A DNA stretch of 64,000 nucleotides, taken from positions 22,097 through 86,096 of the forward strand of contig NZ_SDKM01000021.1 of NCBI RefSeq assembly GCF_004519545.1, given 5' to 3'. The DNA comes from Nocardioides guangzhouensis (GTDB lineage: Bacteria > Actinomycetota > Actinomycetes > Propionibacteriales > Nocardioidaceae). The notes under the pieces were generated by a model. That model was not told where the DNA came from. It saw only the letters and a list, made by a program, of their open reading frames with translations, and ran no database searches. A program made the position numbers and the translations under genes. Each line of letters begins with the position of its first letter. The first letter of the stretch is position 1. Below are positions 8,321 to 17,555 of the stretch, one piece after another.

Positions 8321-9337
8321 TCAGTACTGCTCGTCCTCGACGAAGGCGTCGTCGTCGTCGTCGCCGTACGCCGCCAGGGCGGACGCCGGGTCGAAGCCGG
8401 GCGCGCTGTCCTTGAGGGACAGACCCATCTCCTGCAGCTTGCCCTTGACCTCGTCGATCGACTTGGAGCCGAAGTTCCGGATGTCGAGCAGGTCCTGCTC
8501 CGAGCGGCTGATGAGCTCACCCACGGTGTGGATGCCCTCGCGCTTGAGGCAGTTGTAGGAGCGGACGGTGAGCTGCAGGTCCTCGACCGGGAGGGCGAGG
8601 TCCGCGGCCAGCTGCTCGTCGACCGGCGACGGGCCGATGTCGATGCCCTCGGCCTCGACGTTCAGCTCGCGGGCCAGGCCGAACAGCTCGACCAGGGTCT
8701 TGCCCGCCGAGGCGATCGCGTCGCGGGGACGGATCGACGGCTTGGTCTCGACGTCGATGACCAGCTTGTCGAAGTCCGTGCGCTGCTCGACACGGGTGGC
8801 CTCGACCTTGTAGGTCACCTTGAGGACCGGGCTGTAGATCGAGTCGACCGGCATGCGGCCGATCTCGGTGTCGCCGCCCTTGTTCTGCACCGCGGACACG
8901 TAGCCACGGCCACGCTCCACGACCAGCTCCATCTCGAGCTTGCCCTTGTCGGACAGGGTCGCGATCTTCAGGTCGGGGTTGTGCACCTCCACACCGGCCG
9001 GCGGCGCGATGTCCGCGGCGGTGACCTCACCGGCGCCCTGCTTGCGCAGGTACATGGTCACGGGCTCGTCGTGCTCCGAGGAGACGACGAGGCCCTTGAG
9101 GTTCAGGATCACCTCGGTCACGTCCTCCTTGACGCCCTCGATGGTCGAGAACTCGTGGAGCACGTTGTCGATCTTGATGCTCGTGACGGACGCACCCGGG
9201 ATGGAGCTGAGGAGCGTACGACGGAGCGAGTTGCCGAGCGTGTAGCCGAACCCCGGCTCGAGCGGCTCGATGACGAACCGGGAGCGGAAATCGTCGACGA
9301 CTTCTTCCGACAGGGTCGGTCGCTGTGCGATAAGCAC
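8321..9337 (-). CDS. rpoA: RNA polymerase alpha subunit
   Basis: 338 residues from the GTG at 9337 ([11 protein letters not shown]), preceded by AAAGGAAAG. The N-terminal dimerisation domain carries the alpha signature [17 protein letters not shown] (around 33-50). The C-terminal domain (around 250-315, [24 protein letters not shown]) binds UP elements and activators. It ends with an acidic tail [13 protein letters not shown]. It sits between rpsD and rplQ in the conserved alpha operon. Confidence 0.97.
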   Translation of the reverse strand: MLIAQRPTLSEEVVDDFRSRFVIEPLEPGFGYTLGNSLRRTLLSSIPGASVTSIKIDNVLHEFSTIEGVKEDVTEVILNLKGLVVSSEHDEPVTMYLRKQGAGEVTAADIAPPAGVEVHNPDLKIATLSDKGKLEMELVVERGRGYVSAVQNKGGDTEIGRMPVDSIYSPVLKVTYKVEATRVEQRTDFDKLVIDVETKPSIRPRDAIASAGKTLVELFGLARELNVEAEGIDIGPSPVDEQLAADLALPVEDLQLTVRSYNCLKREGIHTVGELISRSEQDLLDIRNFGSKSIDEVKGKLQEMGLSLKDSAPGFDPASALAAYGDDDDDAFVEDEQY

Positions 9338-9406
9338 TGATTCTTTCCTTTCCGGGCCCACCCACTATTTGACGGGCCCGAACTAACGTGATCGATGAGG
9401 GAGGCG

Positions 9407-10015
9407 TTACTTCTTCGAGTAGTACTCGACGATCAGCTGCTCCTGGACCGGGACGTCGATCTGGGCCCGGACCGGAACCTGGTGCACGAGGATCCGCATG
9501 CGGTTCGGCAGCGCCTCGAGCCACGCCGGCACGACCCGCTCACCGTGGGTCTCGCGGGCGACGATGAACGGCGTCATCTCCAGGCTCTTCTCACGGACGT
9601 CGATCACGTCGTGCTGGGAGACCTGGAAGGACGGGATGTCGACCTTCTTGCCGTTGACCTTGAAGTGACCGTGCACGACCAGCTGGCGGGCGTGACGGCG
9701 GGTGCGCGCGAAGCCGGCGCGGTAGACCACGTTGTCGAGACGGCACTCGAGCAGCTGCAGCAGGTTGTCACCGGTCTTGCCGGGACGGCGGGAGGCCTCC
9801 ACGTAGTAGTTGTGGAACTGCTTCTCGAGGATGCCGTACGAGATGCGGGCCTTCTGCTTCTCGCGCAGCTGGAGGAGGTACTCGCTCTCCTTGATGCGGC
9901 CACGGCCGTGCTGGCCGGGCGGGTAGGGGCGACGCTCGAAAGCCTGGTCGCCACCCACGAGGTCGACACCGAGACGGCGCGACTTCTTGGTCATGGGGCC
10001 GGTGTAACGGGCCAT
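9407..10015 (-). CDS. rpsD: Small-subunit ribosomal protein uS4
   Basis: 202 residues, the normal length. It binds 16S rRNA early in 30S assembly. The S4 RNA-binding domain is seen at about 95-155 (CRLDNVVYRAGFARTRRHARQLVVHGHF). The N-terminal region has no CxxC zinc knuckle, so this is the zinc-free form. In many bacteria uS4 represses the alpha operon; no matching mRNA structure was identified here. It is followed by rpoA after 69 nt. Confidence 0.97.
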   Translation of the reverse strand: MARYTGPMTKKSRRLGVDLVGGDQAFERRPYPPGQHGRGRIKESEYLLQLREKQKARISYGILEKQFHNYYVEASRRPGKTGDNLLQLLECRLDNVVYRAGFARTRRHARQLVVHGHFKVNGKKVDIPSFQVSQHDVIDVREKSLEMTPFIVARETHGERVVPAWLEALPNRMRILVHQVPVRAQIDVPVQEQLIVEYYSKK

Positions 10016-10050
10016 GGTTCAGATGCTCCTAAGTCTTCTGGGTGTCGGGG

Positions 10051-10446
10051 TCAGACGCGGCGACGCTTGGGCGGGCGGCATCCGTTGTGGGGCGTGGGGG
10101 TGACGTCCTGGATGGTGCCGACCTCGAGGCCGATCGCACCCAGCGAGCGGATCGCCGTCTCGCGGCCCGAGCCCGGGCCCTTCACGAAGACGTCGATCTT
10201 CTTCATCCCGTGCTCCATCGCCCGACGGCCAGCGGCCTCGGCAGCCATCTGCGCGGCGAACGGCGTGGACTTGCGCGAGCCCTTGAAGCCGACAGTGCCG
10301 GCCGAGGCCCACGAGATCACCGCACCGGTGGGGTCGGTGATCGTGACGATGGTGTTGTTGAACGTGCTCTTGATGTGGGCTTCGCCCTGAGCGATGTTCT
10401 TCTTCTCCTTGCGGCGGACCTTGGTCCCGCGGCTCTTGGGAGGCAT
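10051..10446 (-). CDS. rpsK: Small-subunit ribosomal protein uS11
   Basis: 131 residues. Basic N-terminal extension ([16 protein letters not shown]) then the S11 core with [22 protein letters not shown] and the C-terminal [18 protein letters not shown] that contacts the 16S platform near the mRNA path. It lies between rpsM and rpsD in the alpha operon. Confidence 0.97.
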   Translation of the reverse strand: MPPKSRGTKVRRKEKKNIAQGEAHIKSTFNNTIVTITDPTGAVISWASAGTVGFKGSRKSTPFAAQMAAEAAGRRAMEHGMKKIDVFVKGPGSGRETAIRSLGAIGLEVGTIQDVTPTPHNGCRPPKRRRV

Positions 10447-10516
10447 TCAGTTACTCCTGGAAAGTGTGCTGGAAGCTGAGTTCGAGGAAGAGGCGGATCG
10501 GCGCGTCAGCGCTCGA

Positions 10517-10891
10517 TCACTTGGCCTTCTTCTTGCCGGCGACAGTCCGCTTCGGACCCTTGCGGGTGCGAGCGTTGGTCTTGGTGCGCTGACCGCGGAC
10601 CGGAAGGCCCATGCGGTGGCGGCGACCCTGGTAGCTGCCGATCTCGATCTTGCGACGGATGTCGGCCTGGACCTCACGACGGAGGTCACCCTCGATCTTG
10701 AAGTTGGCTTCGATCTCGTCACGGAGCTTGACCAGCTCCTCGTCGCCCAGCTGGTGGACCCGCATGTTGGGGTCGACCCCGGTCGTGGCCAGGAGCTGCT
10801 GGGCGCGGGTACGGCCGATGCCGTAGATGTAGGTGAGTGCGACCTCGATGCGCTTGTCGCGCGGGAGGTCCACACCAACGAGGCGTGCCAT
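10517..10891 (-). CDS. rpsM: Small-subunit ribosomal protein uS13
   Basis: 124 residues. Start [25 protein letters not shown], helix-two-turn-helix region, and the basic C-terminal tail [23 protein letters not shown] that reaches the P-site tRNA. It sits on the 30S head and forms bridges to the 50S subunit. A 174-nt gap with a strong hairpin separates it from rpmJ upstream. Confidence 0.97.
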   Translation of the reverse strand: MARLVGVDLPRDKRIEVALTYIYGIGRTRAQQLLATTGVDPNMRVHQLGDEELVKLRDEIEANFKIEGDLRREVQADIRRKIEIGSYQGRRHRMGLPVRGQRTKTNARTRKGPKRTVAGKKKAK

Positions 10892-10981
10892 TGTCTGGCG
10901 GTTTCCCTTCGATGCTCCAGAGGTGTCGTTCGTGCCGCGTCCCGCCGTTCTGGCGGGCCCCGGCCTCTGGTCCGGGGGCGA

Positions 10982-11010
10982 CGGCCGACCTGTCAGGACA
11001 GGTGCGGCCG
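10982..11010 (-). promoter_or_regulatory. Hairpin in the rpmJ-rpsM leader
   Basis: CGGCCG (10982-10987) pairs with CGGCCG (11005-11010), and CCTGTC (10989-10994) pairs with GACAGG (10997-11002) around a 2-nt tip. It lies in the unusually long 174-nt gap before rpsM and could be an attenuator, an RNase site or a protein-binding leader. The function is inferred. Confidence 0.4.
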
Positions 11011-11065
11011 AGCGGTCACGTTCTGGTGTTCAGTTGTTCTCGCGGTCGTGCGTGAGCCGGTGGGC

Positions 11066-11179
11066 TCAGCCCTGACGCTGCTTGTGGCGCGGGTTCTCGC
11101 AGATGACCATGACGCGGCCGTGGCGACGGATGACCTTGCACTTGTCGCACATCGGCTTGACGCTCGGGTTGACCTTCAC
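11066..11179 (-). CDS. rpmJ: Large-subunit ribosomal protein bL36
   Basis: A 37-residue protein starting at the GTG at 11179 ([15 protein letters not shown]). Zinc-binding form: C11-x2-C14, then C27 and H32 ([10 protein letters not shown]). It stabilises 23S rRNA near the base of the L7/L12 stalk. It lies 33 nt after infA in the canonical infA-rpmJ-rpsM order. Confidence 0.96.
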   Translation of the reverse strand: MKVNPSVKPMCDKCKVIRRHGRVMVICENPRHKQRQG

Positions 11180-11212
11180 GAGGAGGGCCCTTTCTTGGGT
11201 GTCGGCTGCTGC

Positions 11213-11434
11213 TTACTTGTACCGGTAGACGATCCGACCCCGGGTGAGGTCGTACGGCGAGAGCTCGACCACCACACGGTCCTCGGGGAGGATCCGGATG
11301 TAGTGCTGACGCATCTTGCCGCTGATGTGGGCGAGGACCTTGTGTCCGTTGGTGAGCTCCACCCGAAACATCGCGTTCGGGAGGGCCTCCACCACGGTGC
11401 CCTCGATCTCGATCACGCCTTCTTTCTTCGGCAT
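11213..11434 (-). CDS. infA: Translation initiation factor IF-1
   Basis: 73 residues, the whole length a single S1/OB fold: [40 protein letters not shown], and the terminal [12 protein letters not shown]. It occupies the ribosomal A site during initiation together with IF-2 and IF-3. The ATG is preceded by GGAGGAC. First gene of the alpha operon, so the promoter should lie in 11435-11653. Confidence 0.97.
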   Translation of the reverse strand: MPKKEGVIEIEGTVVEALPNAMFRVELTNGHKVLAHISGKMRQHYIRILPEDRVVVELSPYDLTRGRIVYRYK

Positions 11435-11626
11435 GTCCTCCGCAATCCGATCGTTGGTGTTCTACCGTCGACCCGGGAACCTCCCGGCGGGTGCCGGGTG
11501 GACCTCGTGAAGCCGTGCCGTGAGCCTCTTCCCGGGCGCGCACCCACACGCTCGAACGAGCGATCGGATGATGGTCCGGGCAGCCGCGAGGCACCACGAA
11601 ACAGACCCACGTTGGGCCGAACCGCA

Positions 11627-11632
11627 AGTCTA
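11627..11632 (-). promoter_or_regulatory. Candidate -10 of the alpha operon
   Basis: TAGACT on the minus strand, about 193 nt before infA, is the best TANNNT match in the 219-nt gap. No convincing -35 at 16-19 nt was found, so the site is tentative. The rest of the gap would be a long 5' leader. Confidence 0.3.
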
Positions 11633-11653
11633 GTCCGAAATGGACCGGAATCC

Positions 11654-12520
11654 CTAATCAGCCAGGAGCCGGCGCAGCGTGGCCGACGTCCTCCTGCCGC
11701 CGGGCTCGTCACCCGTGCGGATCCGCCAGGCCAGGTCCTCCACCATGCGCCGCCGGGCCACCCAGCGGGTCCGGTCGGCCAGTCCCGCCTCCCGGGGCCG
11801 GAGGTACCCGTCCAGGACCCGGTCCAGCACTGCCGGCCCGAAGTCGGTGAGCACCGTGGCCAGGTCGAGCGCCGGGTCGCCGAGCACCGCGTCGCCCCAG
11901 TCGATGAGCCCGGTGACGCGGCCACTCGCCGGGTCGACCATCACGTGGTCGTCCCGGACGTCGTTGTGACAGAACACGAGGTCCTGTGCCGGTGGCGGTG
12001 GGGCGGCCCCCAGGAACTCCTCGACCGGCGCCCGCAGGTCGGGGGCGACGTCGCCGGCCACCGCGGCGTACTCCTCCCCCACCTGCGCCAGCCACACCTC
12101 GGCCGAGTCCGGATCGGGGCGGACCACCCCGGCCGCCAGGACCGGGTCCACGGCGTGCAGGGCGGTCAGGAACCTCGCCAGGTCGTCGGCCAGCGCCGAG
12201 GTGTCCAGGCGCCCGGACTCGACCGCCGCCACCCCCGGGACCCGGGTGGTCAGCAACGCACCGGCCTCGGGATCCGCGGCGACCACCCGCGGGGGCGCCA
12301 GGGTGGAGTGACGGCCGGCGAACGCGAGCAGCGCGACGTCCCGCTCGACGGTCGCGCGCTTGACCGTGGGGTCGGGGTCCTTCACGACCCGAAGGACGAG
12401 GTCGTCACCGACCGCCCACACGAGGTTGTCCCAGCCCTCGCCCAGCGGCCGCACCGGGCCGGAACGGCCGGGCGCAAGCGTGGCGAGGACGTCGTCAGGC
12501 GCGGGCACGCGCCCCAGCAT
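11654..12520 (-). CDS. Aminoglycoside/macrolide phosphotransferase-like kinase
   Basis: 288 residues with the APH fold. The catalytic loop HNDVRDDH (185-192) has the Asp187 base and His at the position of the usual metal-binding Asn, as in macrolide phosphotransferases and many actinobacterial homologues. The DFG-equivalent is LIDWGDAVLGDP (205-216). The N-lobe Gly-loop is PLGEGWDNLVW. It phosphorylates a small hydroxylated molecule; whether it gives antibiotic resistance is unknown. The start overlaps the preceding oxidoreductase gene by 26 nt; a GTG at 12508 is an alternative. The pair interrupts the conserved map-infA order. Confidence 0.82.
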   Translation of the reverse strand: MLGRVPAPDDVLATLAPGRSGPVRPLGEGWDNLVWAVGDDLVLRVVKDPDPTVKRATVERDVALLAFAGRHSTLAPPRVVAADPEAGALLTTRVPGVAAVESGRLDTSALADDLARFLTALHAVDPVLAAGVVRPDPDSAEVWLAQVGEEYAAVAGDVAPDLRAPVEEFLGAAPPPPAQDLVFCHNDVRDDHVMVDPASGRVTGLIDWGDAVLGDPALDLATVLTDFGPAVLDRVLDGYLRPREAGLADRTRWVARRRMVEDLAWRIRTGDEPGGRRTSATLRRLLAD

Positions 12521-13631
12521 GCACGGCCCCGGCCAGCAGGGACAGCGAGTTCTCGCGCGACCGCGACCGCCGGACCGGCTCCTCGTCGTACGCGCCGGCC
12601 ACGGGGTGCACCATCACCTCGTCGACGCGGTACGTCGCGGCGAGGCGCGCGACCTCGGCGGCGGCCGTCTCCGGGTCGCCGATCACCCAGCGGCGGCGCA
12701 TCGCGTCGAGCAGGCCCTGATGCTCGGGCGGCAGGCTGACCGCCTCGGCCTCCTCCACGAGGAGCTGGGGTCGCAGCGGCCCTCCGGTGCGCAGCGCCAC
12801 CATCGCGTGCAGCTGCGGGAGCGCGAGCCGCTCCGCCTCCCCGGCGGTCTCCGCGACGGCGGCGTTCACGGTGAGGAAGGTGCGCGGCTCGGCCAGCTCG
12901 GGTGAGGGCCGGAACTGGTCGCGGTAGAGCGCGAGCGCCTCCGCGGTGCCCTGCCCGGAGAAGTGGTGGGCGAAGACGTAGGGCAGGCCCTTCGCGGCGG
13001 CCAGCCGGGCGGAGTAGTCGGAGGACCCGAGCAGCCAGACCGGGGGGCGGGAGGTGGCCCGCGGCGTGGCCCGGAGCTCGTGCACGCGGCCGCCGACGTC
13101 GAGTCCGACCCCGGCGGTGTCCATCATGGCCACGATGTTGTCGACGTACTCCGGGAACCGGTTCACCGCGTCGTCGTCCACCCCGCCGGCGCCGTGCCGC
13201 AGCGCGTACCTCGTCACCGGGTCCGTCCCCGGCGCCCGGCCCAGGCCCAGGTCGATCCGGCCGGGATGCGCCGCCTCGAGCAGCGCGAACTGCTCGGCGA
13301 CCACCAGCGGCGCGTGGTTGGGCAGCATCACGCCGCCGGAGCCGACCCGGATCCGTTCGGTGGCGCCGGCCACGAGAGCGACCAGCACCGGCGGGTTCGT
13401 GGCCGCGACCGCCGGCATGTTGTGGTGCTCGGCCAGCCAGTAGCGCCGGTAGCCGAGCCGGTCCGCGGTGCGCGCCAGCGCCAGCGTCGCGGCGATCGCG
13501 TCACCGCTGGTCTGGTCGCCGCGCACCGGCACCAGGTCGAGCACGGAGAGGGCGGGGAACGTGCGGTCGTCGGCGGCTTCGTCGGCGGGGTGGCTCACGT
13601 GACGTGACAACGCACGCCATCCTCCCCTCAT
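12495..13631 (-). CDS. LLM-class flavin-dependent oxidoreductase, MsnO8 type
   Basis: Up to 378 residues with the bacterial-luciferase TIM barrel: LSVLDLVPV, YRRYWLAEHHNMPAVA (around 61-76), RIRVGSGGVMLPNHAPLVVAEQF, and HPGRIDLGLGRAPGTDP. These are the hallmarks of the MsnO8-like F420/FMN-dependent group. The reaction is probably oxidation of an unknown organic substrate using reduced flavin or F420. The start is uncertain: the reading frame opens at 13631, while a GTG at 13598 (giving SHPADEAADDR) is equally plausible. It is co-oriented with and overlaps the APH-like kinase, so both are likely one transcript inserted between map and infA. Confidence 0.85.
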   Translation of the reverse strand: MRGGWRALSRHVSHPADEAADDRTFPALSVLDLVPVRGDQTSGDAIAATLALARTADRLGYRRYWLAEHHNMPAVAATNPPVLVALVAGATERIRVGSGGVMLPNHAPLVVAEQFALLEAAHPGRIDLGLGRAPGTDPVTRYALRHGAGGVDDDAVNRFPEYVDNIVAMMDTAGVGLDVGGRVHELRATPRATSRPPVWLLGSSDYSARLAAAKGLPYVFAHHFSGQGTAEALALYRDQFRPSPELAEPRTFLTVNAAVAETAGEAERLALPQLHAMVALRTGGPLRPQLLVEEAEAVSLPPEHQGLLDAMRRRWVIGDPETAAAEVARLAATYRVDEVMVHPVAGAYDEEPVRRSRSRENSLSLLAGAVHAGARARA

Positions 13632-13676
13632 TCCGCCGAACCGTCCGAATGGCGGGCCCAGCCGTGCGCCATCGCG

Positions 13677-14036
13677 TCAGCGGCGCGGCGTCGCGCTGCG
13701 CCGGACGGCGCAGCACGCGAACCCCAGCACGAGCAGCGGGCCACCGGCACCAGGGCCCCGCAGAGCACCAGCTGCACCACGACCAGACCCACCAGCGCCG
13801 GCATGGTCTGCTCCGAGGAGGTGACCCGCGCGGAGATCGCGAGCCCGAGGACCGCCATCGTGAACGCGACCAGCCCGATCGCACCCGCGGTCTCGAGGTC
13901 GCCGAGACCGAACAGGCCGCCGCCGTCGGCACCGGGCAGCCGGACCAGGCCAGGAACGTCACCAGCATCCCCTGGAGGAAGCAGGCGGTGCCGAGGACCT
14001 CGCCGGGAGCTGCCCGGGGACCGGACCGTGAGCCTG
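13677..14036 (-). pseudogene. Disrupted small membrane-protein gene
   Basis: Conceptual translation needs three frames. The first starts right after map (CFLQGMLVTFLAW segment). It then shifts to a second frame that reads LVRLPGADGGGLFGLGDLE and the hydrophobic helices IGLVAFTMAVLGLAISA and ALVGLVVVQLVLCGALVPV. A shift after ALVPV gives AGGPLLVLGFACCAVRRS and a stop at 13677. No ATG/GTG start is in frame at the 5' end. The pieces add up to a protein of about 120 residues with four hydrophobic segments, so two frameshifts have broken it, either real decay or assembly error. I do not recognise the family. Confidence 0.6.
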
Positions 14037-14861
14037 TCAGCGGCCGCCGAACGGGACGTCGAGCTCCTTGAGCTTCGCCTCGCCCCCGTCGAGGGCGGTC
14101 AGCACCCACGGACCGTCGGGGGTGAGCGTGAAGGTGTGCTCGAAGTGCGCGGCCCAGCTGCCGTCGGCAGTCGAGATCGTCCAGTCGTCCTCGAGCAGGT
14201 GGACGTGGCGGTCGCCGAGGGTGACCATCGGCTCGACCGCGAGCGCGAGACCTCGGACCAGCTTGGGGCCGCGGCCGGGGCGGCCGTAGTTGGGGACGTT
14301 CGGCGGCTGGTGCATCGCGGTGCCGATGCCGTGGCCGGTGAACTCCTCGAGGATGCCGTAGTCGCCCTGCGAGCGGACGTACTGCTCCACCGCGTGCGAG
14401 ATGTCGGAGACCCGGCCGCCGAGCCGCGCGGCCGCGAAGCCGCGCCACATCGACTCCTCGGTGACCCGCATCAGCTCCAGCACCTCCGGCCGGACCGCGC
14501 CGACCGCGACGGTGATCGCCGCGTCGCCGTGCCAGCCGTCGACGATGGCACCGCAGTCGATGGAGATCACGTCGCCGTCGACCAGCGCGCGGTCTCCCGG
14601 GATGCCGTGGACGACCTCGTCGTTCACCGACGCACAGATCGTGCCGGGGAACGGCGGGTGGCCGTAGCCGAGGAACGACGGCACACCGCCCCCGGAACGG
14701 ATGTTGTCCTCCGCGATCCGGTCGAGCTCACCGGTCGTGATGCCCGGCCGCACCGACGAGCGGAGCAGCTCCAAGGTATCGCCGACCAGCCGGCCGGCCA
14801 CCCGCATGAGCTCGATCTGCTCCGGCGTCTTGATCTCGATGCCGCGGTCGCGGAAGGACAC
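14037..14861 (-). CDS. map: Methionine aminopeptidase, type I
   Basis: 274 residues. It removes the N-terminal Met from nascent proteins. The pita-bread fold is clear: GHPPFPGTICASVNDEVVHGIP, then the metal ligands in VISIDCGAIVDGWHGDAAITV (two Asp), EFTGHGIGTAMHQPPNVPNY (His), and two Glu further on (AVEPMV and FEHTF). It lacks the N-terminal SH3-binding extension of the MapB form. GTG start with CGGAG before it, 12 nt after adk: the adk-map order is conserved. Confidence 0.95.
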   Translation of the reverse strand: MSFRDRGIEIKTPEQIELMRVAGRLVGDTLELLRSSVRPGITTGELDRIAEDNIRSGGGVPSFLGYGHPPFPGTICASVNDEVVHGIPGDRALVDGDVISIDCGAIVDGWHGDAAITVAVGAVRPEVLELMRVTEESMWRGFAAARLGGRVSDISHAVEQYVRSQGDYGILEEFTGHGIGTAMHQPPNVPNYGRPGRGPKLVRGLALAVEPMVTLGDRHVHLLEDDWTISTADGSWAAHFEHTFTLTPDGPWVLTALDGGEAKLKELDVPFGGR

Positions 14862-14873
14862 CTGCGGCTCCGG

Positions 14874-15449
14874 TCAGCTCTCTGGGATGACGTCGAGCGC
14901 GGCGAAGATCCGCTGGGTGACCTCGTCGACCTCGCCCATGCCGTCGATCTCGACCAGGATCCCGCGGTCGCGGTAGACGTCGATCAGCGGCTCGGTCTGC
15001 TCGACGTACACCTCCTGACGGCGCCGGATGACGTCCTCGGTGTCGTCGGCGCGACCCTCGACCTGGGCACGCTGGAGCAGCCGCTGGACGATCTCGTCCT
15101 GGTCGACGGTCAGCACCACCACGGCGTCGAGCGCGTGGCCGGTGAACTTGATCATCCCGTCGAGCTCCTCGACCTGCGCGAGCGTGCGCGGGTAGCCGTC
15201 GAGCAGGAAGCCGGGCTCCGCGTCGGGCTCGTCGATCCGGTTGCGGACCATGAGGTTGGTGACCTTGTCCGGGACGTACTCGCCGGCGACCATGTAGCGC
15301 TTGGCCTCCACGCCGAGCGGGGTGCCGGCGGAGACGTTGGCGCGGAAGATGTCGCCGGTGGAGATCGCGGGGATCCCGAAGTGCTCGGCGATGTACTTCG
15401 CCTGGGTTCCCTTCCCCGCACCCGGCGGGCCCATGATGATCAGTCGCAT
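14874..15449 (-). CDS. adk: Adenylate kinase
   Basis: 191 residues from the ATG at 15449, which overlaps the secY stop codon by one base (TAATG). P-loop [11 protein letters not shown] at 7-17, AMP-site region [18 protein letters not shown] around 82-90, and a short LID ([18 protein letters not shown]) without the zinc cysteines, as in other actinobacteria. It converts ATP plus AMP to two ADP. The frame stays open far upstream through secY, but that extension is not real. Confidence 0.96.
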   Translation of the reverse strand: MRLIIMGPPGAGKGTQAKYIAEHFGIPAISTGDIFRANVSAGTPLGVEAKRYMVAGEYVPDKVTNLMVRNRIDEPDAEPGFLLDGYPRTLAQVEELDGMIKFTGHALDAVVVLTVDQDEIVQRLLQRAQVEGRADDTEDVIRRRQEVYVEQTEPLIDVYRDRGILVEIDGMGEVDEVTQRIFAALDVIPES

Positions 15450-16750
15450 TAGCGCAGGAATCCTTCGTAGTTGCGCTGCTGGAGCTGGCTCTCGATCTGC
15501 TTCACCGTGTCCAGCGCGACGCCCACCATGATCAGGATGGACGTGCCACCGAACGGGAAGTTCTGGTTGGCGTTGATCACCGCGAAGGCGATCAGCGGGA
15601 TCAGCGAGATCAGGCCGAGGTACAGCGCACCCGGCAGCGTGATGCGGGACAGGACGTAGGACAGGTAGTCCTCGGTCGGCTTGCCCGCCCGGATCCCGGG
15701 GATGAAGCCGCCGTACTTCTTCATGTTGTCCGCAACCTCGGTGGGGTTGAACGTGATCGACACGTAGAAGTAGGTGAAGAAGATGATGAGGGCGAAGTAC
15801 ACCGCCATGTAGAGCGGGTGGCTGCCGCCGACGAGGTACTCGTTGAGCCAGGTGACCCAGCCCGGCTGCGGGTTGCGGTTCTGGTTGAACTGGACCGCCA
15901 TCGCCGGGAGGTAGAGCAGCGACGAGGCGAAGATGACCGGGATGATGCCGGCCTGGTTCACCTTGAGCGGGATGTACGTCGAGCTGCCGCCGAACATCTT
16001 GCGCCCGACCATGCGGCGGGCGTACTGCACGGGGATCCGGCGCTGCGCCTGCTCGATGAAGATGACCGCGGCGACGATGACCAGACCGATCGCCATCACG
16101 ATCGCGAAGGTCCACCAGCCGCGGGCCCGCTGGACGGCCCAGAGCGAGGACGGGAAGGTCGCGACGACCTGGGTGAAGATCAGGATCGACATGCCGTTGC
16201 CGATGCCGCGCTCGGTGATCAGCTCGCCGAGCCACATGATCACCGCGGTGCCGGCGGTCATGGTGACGACCATGACCAGGAAGGTGCTGACGCCGTCGCT
16301 GTGCAGCAGGTCCTTCTGGCACCCCTGGAGCAGCTGCCCTGAGCGAGCCAGCGCCACGATGCCGGTGGCCTGGAGCAGCGCCAGCGCGAGCGTGAGGTAG
16401 CGGGTGTACTGCGTGATCTTGGTCTGCCCGGCCTGGCCCTCCTTCTTGAGGGCCTCGAGGCGCGGGATCACGACCACGAGCAGCTGCAGGATGATGCTCG
16501 CCGTGATGTACGGCATGATGCCGAGCGCGAAGATCGAGAGCTGGAGCAGCGCCCCGCCCGAGAACAGGTTGATCAGCGAGTAGACGCTGTTGTCCTGGAC
16601 GTCGTTGATGCACGACTGCACGTTGGCGGTGTTGACGCCGGGCGTCGGGATCTGCGACCCGAGCCGGAAGATCACGATGATCAACAGGACGAACAGAAGC
16701 TTGCGACGCAGGTCCGGGGTCCGGAAAGCGTTGGCGAACGCGCCTAGCAC
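15449..16750 (-). CDS. secY: Protein translocase channel subunit SecY
   Basis: 433 residues with ten transmembrane helices. Start [21 protein letters not shown], plug-region helix, signature [15 protein letters not shown] (around 76-90), and the cytoplasmic loop [21 protein letters not shown]. It forms the Sec channel with SecE and SecG. The GTG start is preceded by AAAGAGG. It opens the secY-adk-map unit, separated from rplO by a 180-nt gap with a hairpin. Confidence 0.97.
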   Translation of the reverse strand: MLGAFANAFRTPDLRRKLLFVLLIIVIFRLGSQIPTPGVNTANVQSCINDVQDNSVYSLINLFSGGALLQLSIFALGIMPYITASIILQLLVVVIPRLEALKKEGQAGQTKITQYTRYLTLALALLQATGIVALARSGQLLQGCQKDLLHSDGVSTFLVMVVTMTAGTAVIMWLGELITERGIGNGMSILIFTQVVATFPSSLWAVQRARGWWTFAIVMAIGLVIVAAVIFIEQAQRRIPVQYARRMVGRKMFGGSSTYIPLKVNQAGIIPVIFASSLLYLPAMAVQFNQNRNPQPGWVTWLNEYLVGGSHPLYMAVYFALIIFFTYFYVSITFNPTEVADNMKKYGGFIPGIRAGKPTEDYLSYVLSRITLPGALYLGLISLIPLIAFAVINANQNFPFGGTSILIMVGVALDTVKQIESQLQQRNYEGFLR

Positions 16751-16813
16751 GTGATCCTCTTTCTCACAGCGGGTTCTTCGCCGGCCACGGGGGCCCGGGC
16801 GAAGGCTCGGGGA

Positions 16814-16819
16814 AGCCTA
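16814..16819 (-). promoter_or_regulatory. Candidate -10 for secY-adk-map
   Basis: TAGGCT on the minus strand, 64 nt before the secY GTG and downstream of a terminator-like hairpin. No convincing -35. It would give secY-adk-map its own promoter. Confidence 0.3.
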
Positions 16820-16865
16820 ACAGGGGGTCGTTGCGACGGCGTTGCCGAGAGCCCCCGGGGACGCC

Positions 16866-16898
16866 GCGAGGGGCGCCGGAGTGATCCGGGCCCCTCGC
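16866..16898 (-). terminator. Terminator-like hairpin between rplO and secY
   Basis: Arms GCGAGGGGC (16866-16874) and GCCCCTCGC (16890-16898) are perfect, with a further CCGG/CCGG pairing inside. It lies 33 nt past the rplO stop, so it may end or attenuate the spc transcript before secY. Confidence 0.55.
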
Positions 16899-16930
16899 TT
16901 GGTCCCTGGCGTGTCGATCGGGAACCCCGA

Positions 16931-17371
16931 TCAGAGCACCGTCACGGTGCCGCCGGCGGCCTCGATCTTCTCCTTGGCGGAGGCCGAGAACGCGTGCGCG
17001 GTGACCTGGACGGCGACCGTGATCTCACCTTGGCCGAGCACCTTGACGGGCTGGCCGTCGCGGACGGCGCCCTTGGCCACGAGCTCGTCGACACCGACGG
17101 TGCCGCCCTCGGGGAAGAGCTCGTTCACGCGGTCCAGGTTCACGACCTGGAACTCGACCTTGAACGGGTTCTTGAAGCCCTTGAGCTTCGGCAGCCGCAT
17201 GTGGATCGGCATCTGGCCACCCTCGAAGGAGGCCGGGACCTGGTAGCGGGCCTTGGTGCCCTTGGTACCGCGGCCGGCGGTCTTGCCCTTCGAGGCCTCA
17301 CCGCGACCCACGCGGGTCTTGGCGGTCTTCGCCCCGGGAGCCGGACGCAGGTGGTGCAGCTTGAGCGTCAT
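16931..17371 (-). CDS. rplO: Large-subunit ribosomal protein uL15
   Basis: 146 residues. The Gly-rich basic N-terminus ([34 protein letters not shown] region) threads into 23S rRNA. The core has [20 protein letters not shown] and the C-terminal globular part ends AAGGTVTVL. It starts 2 nt after rpmD and is the last ribosomal gene before secY. Confidence 0.97.
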   Translation of the reverse strand: MTLKLHHLRPAPGAKTAKTRVGRGEASKGKTAGRGTKGTKARYQVPASFEGGQMPIHMRLPKLKGFKNPFKVEFQVVNLDRVNELFPEGGTVGVDELVAKGAVRDGQPVKVLGQGEITVAVQVTAHAFSASAKEKIEAAGGTVTVL

Positions 17372-17372
17372 G

Positions 17373-17555
17373 TCAGTCGACCTCCTCGACCGTCACCAGG
17401 TGACGGACGGTGTGGACCATGCCGCGGATCTCCGGGCGGTCCTCCTTGACGACCACGTCGCCAATCCGCTTGAGACCGAGCGTGCGCAGGGTCTCGCGCT
17501 GGTTGGCCTTGCAGCCGATCGTGCTCTTCTTCTGCTCGACCTTGAGGCGGGCCAT
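17373..17555 (-). CDS. rpmD: Large-subunit ribosomal protein uL30
   Basis: 60 residues from the ATG at 17555, which overlaps the rpsE stop codon by one base (TGATG). Sequence [20 protein letters not shown] then [21 protein letters not shown], the standard single-domain uL30. It binds the 23S rRNA near 5S rRNA. A longer in-frame opening to 17744 lies inside rpsE and was rejected. Confidence 0.96.
   Translation of the reverse strand: MARLKVEQKKSTIGCKANQRETLRTLGLKRIGDVVVKEDRPEIRGMVHTVRHLVTVEEVD

Noticed and set aside
14874..16613. A 579-residue version of adenylate kinase
   Set aside because: The N-terminal extension runs out of frame through secY. The adk start is the ATG that overlaps the secY stop.
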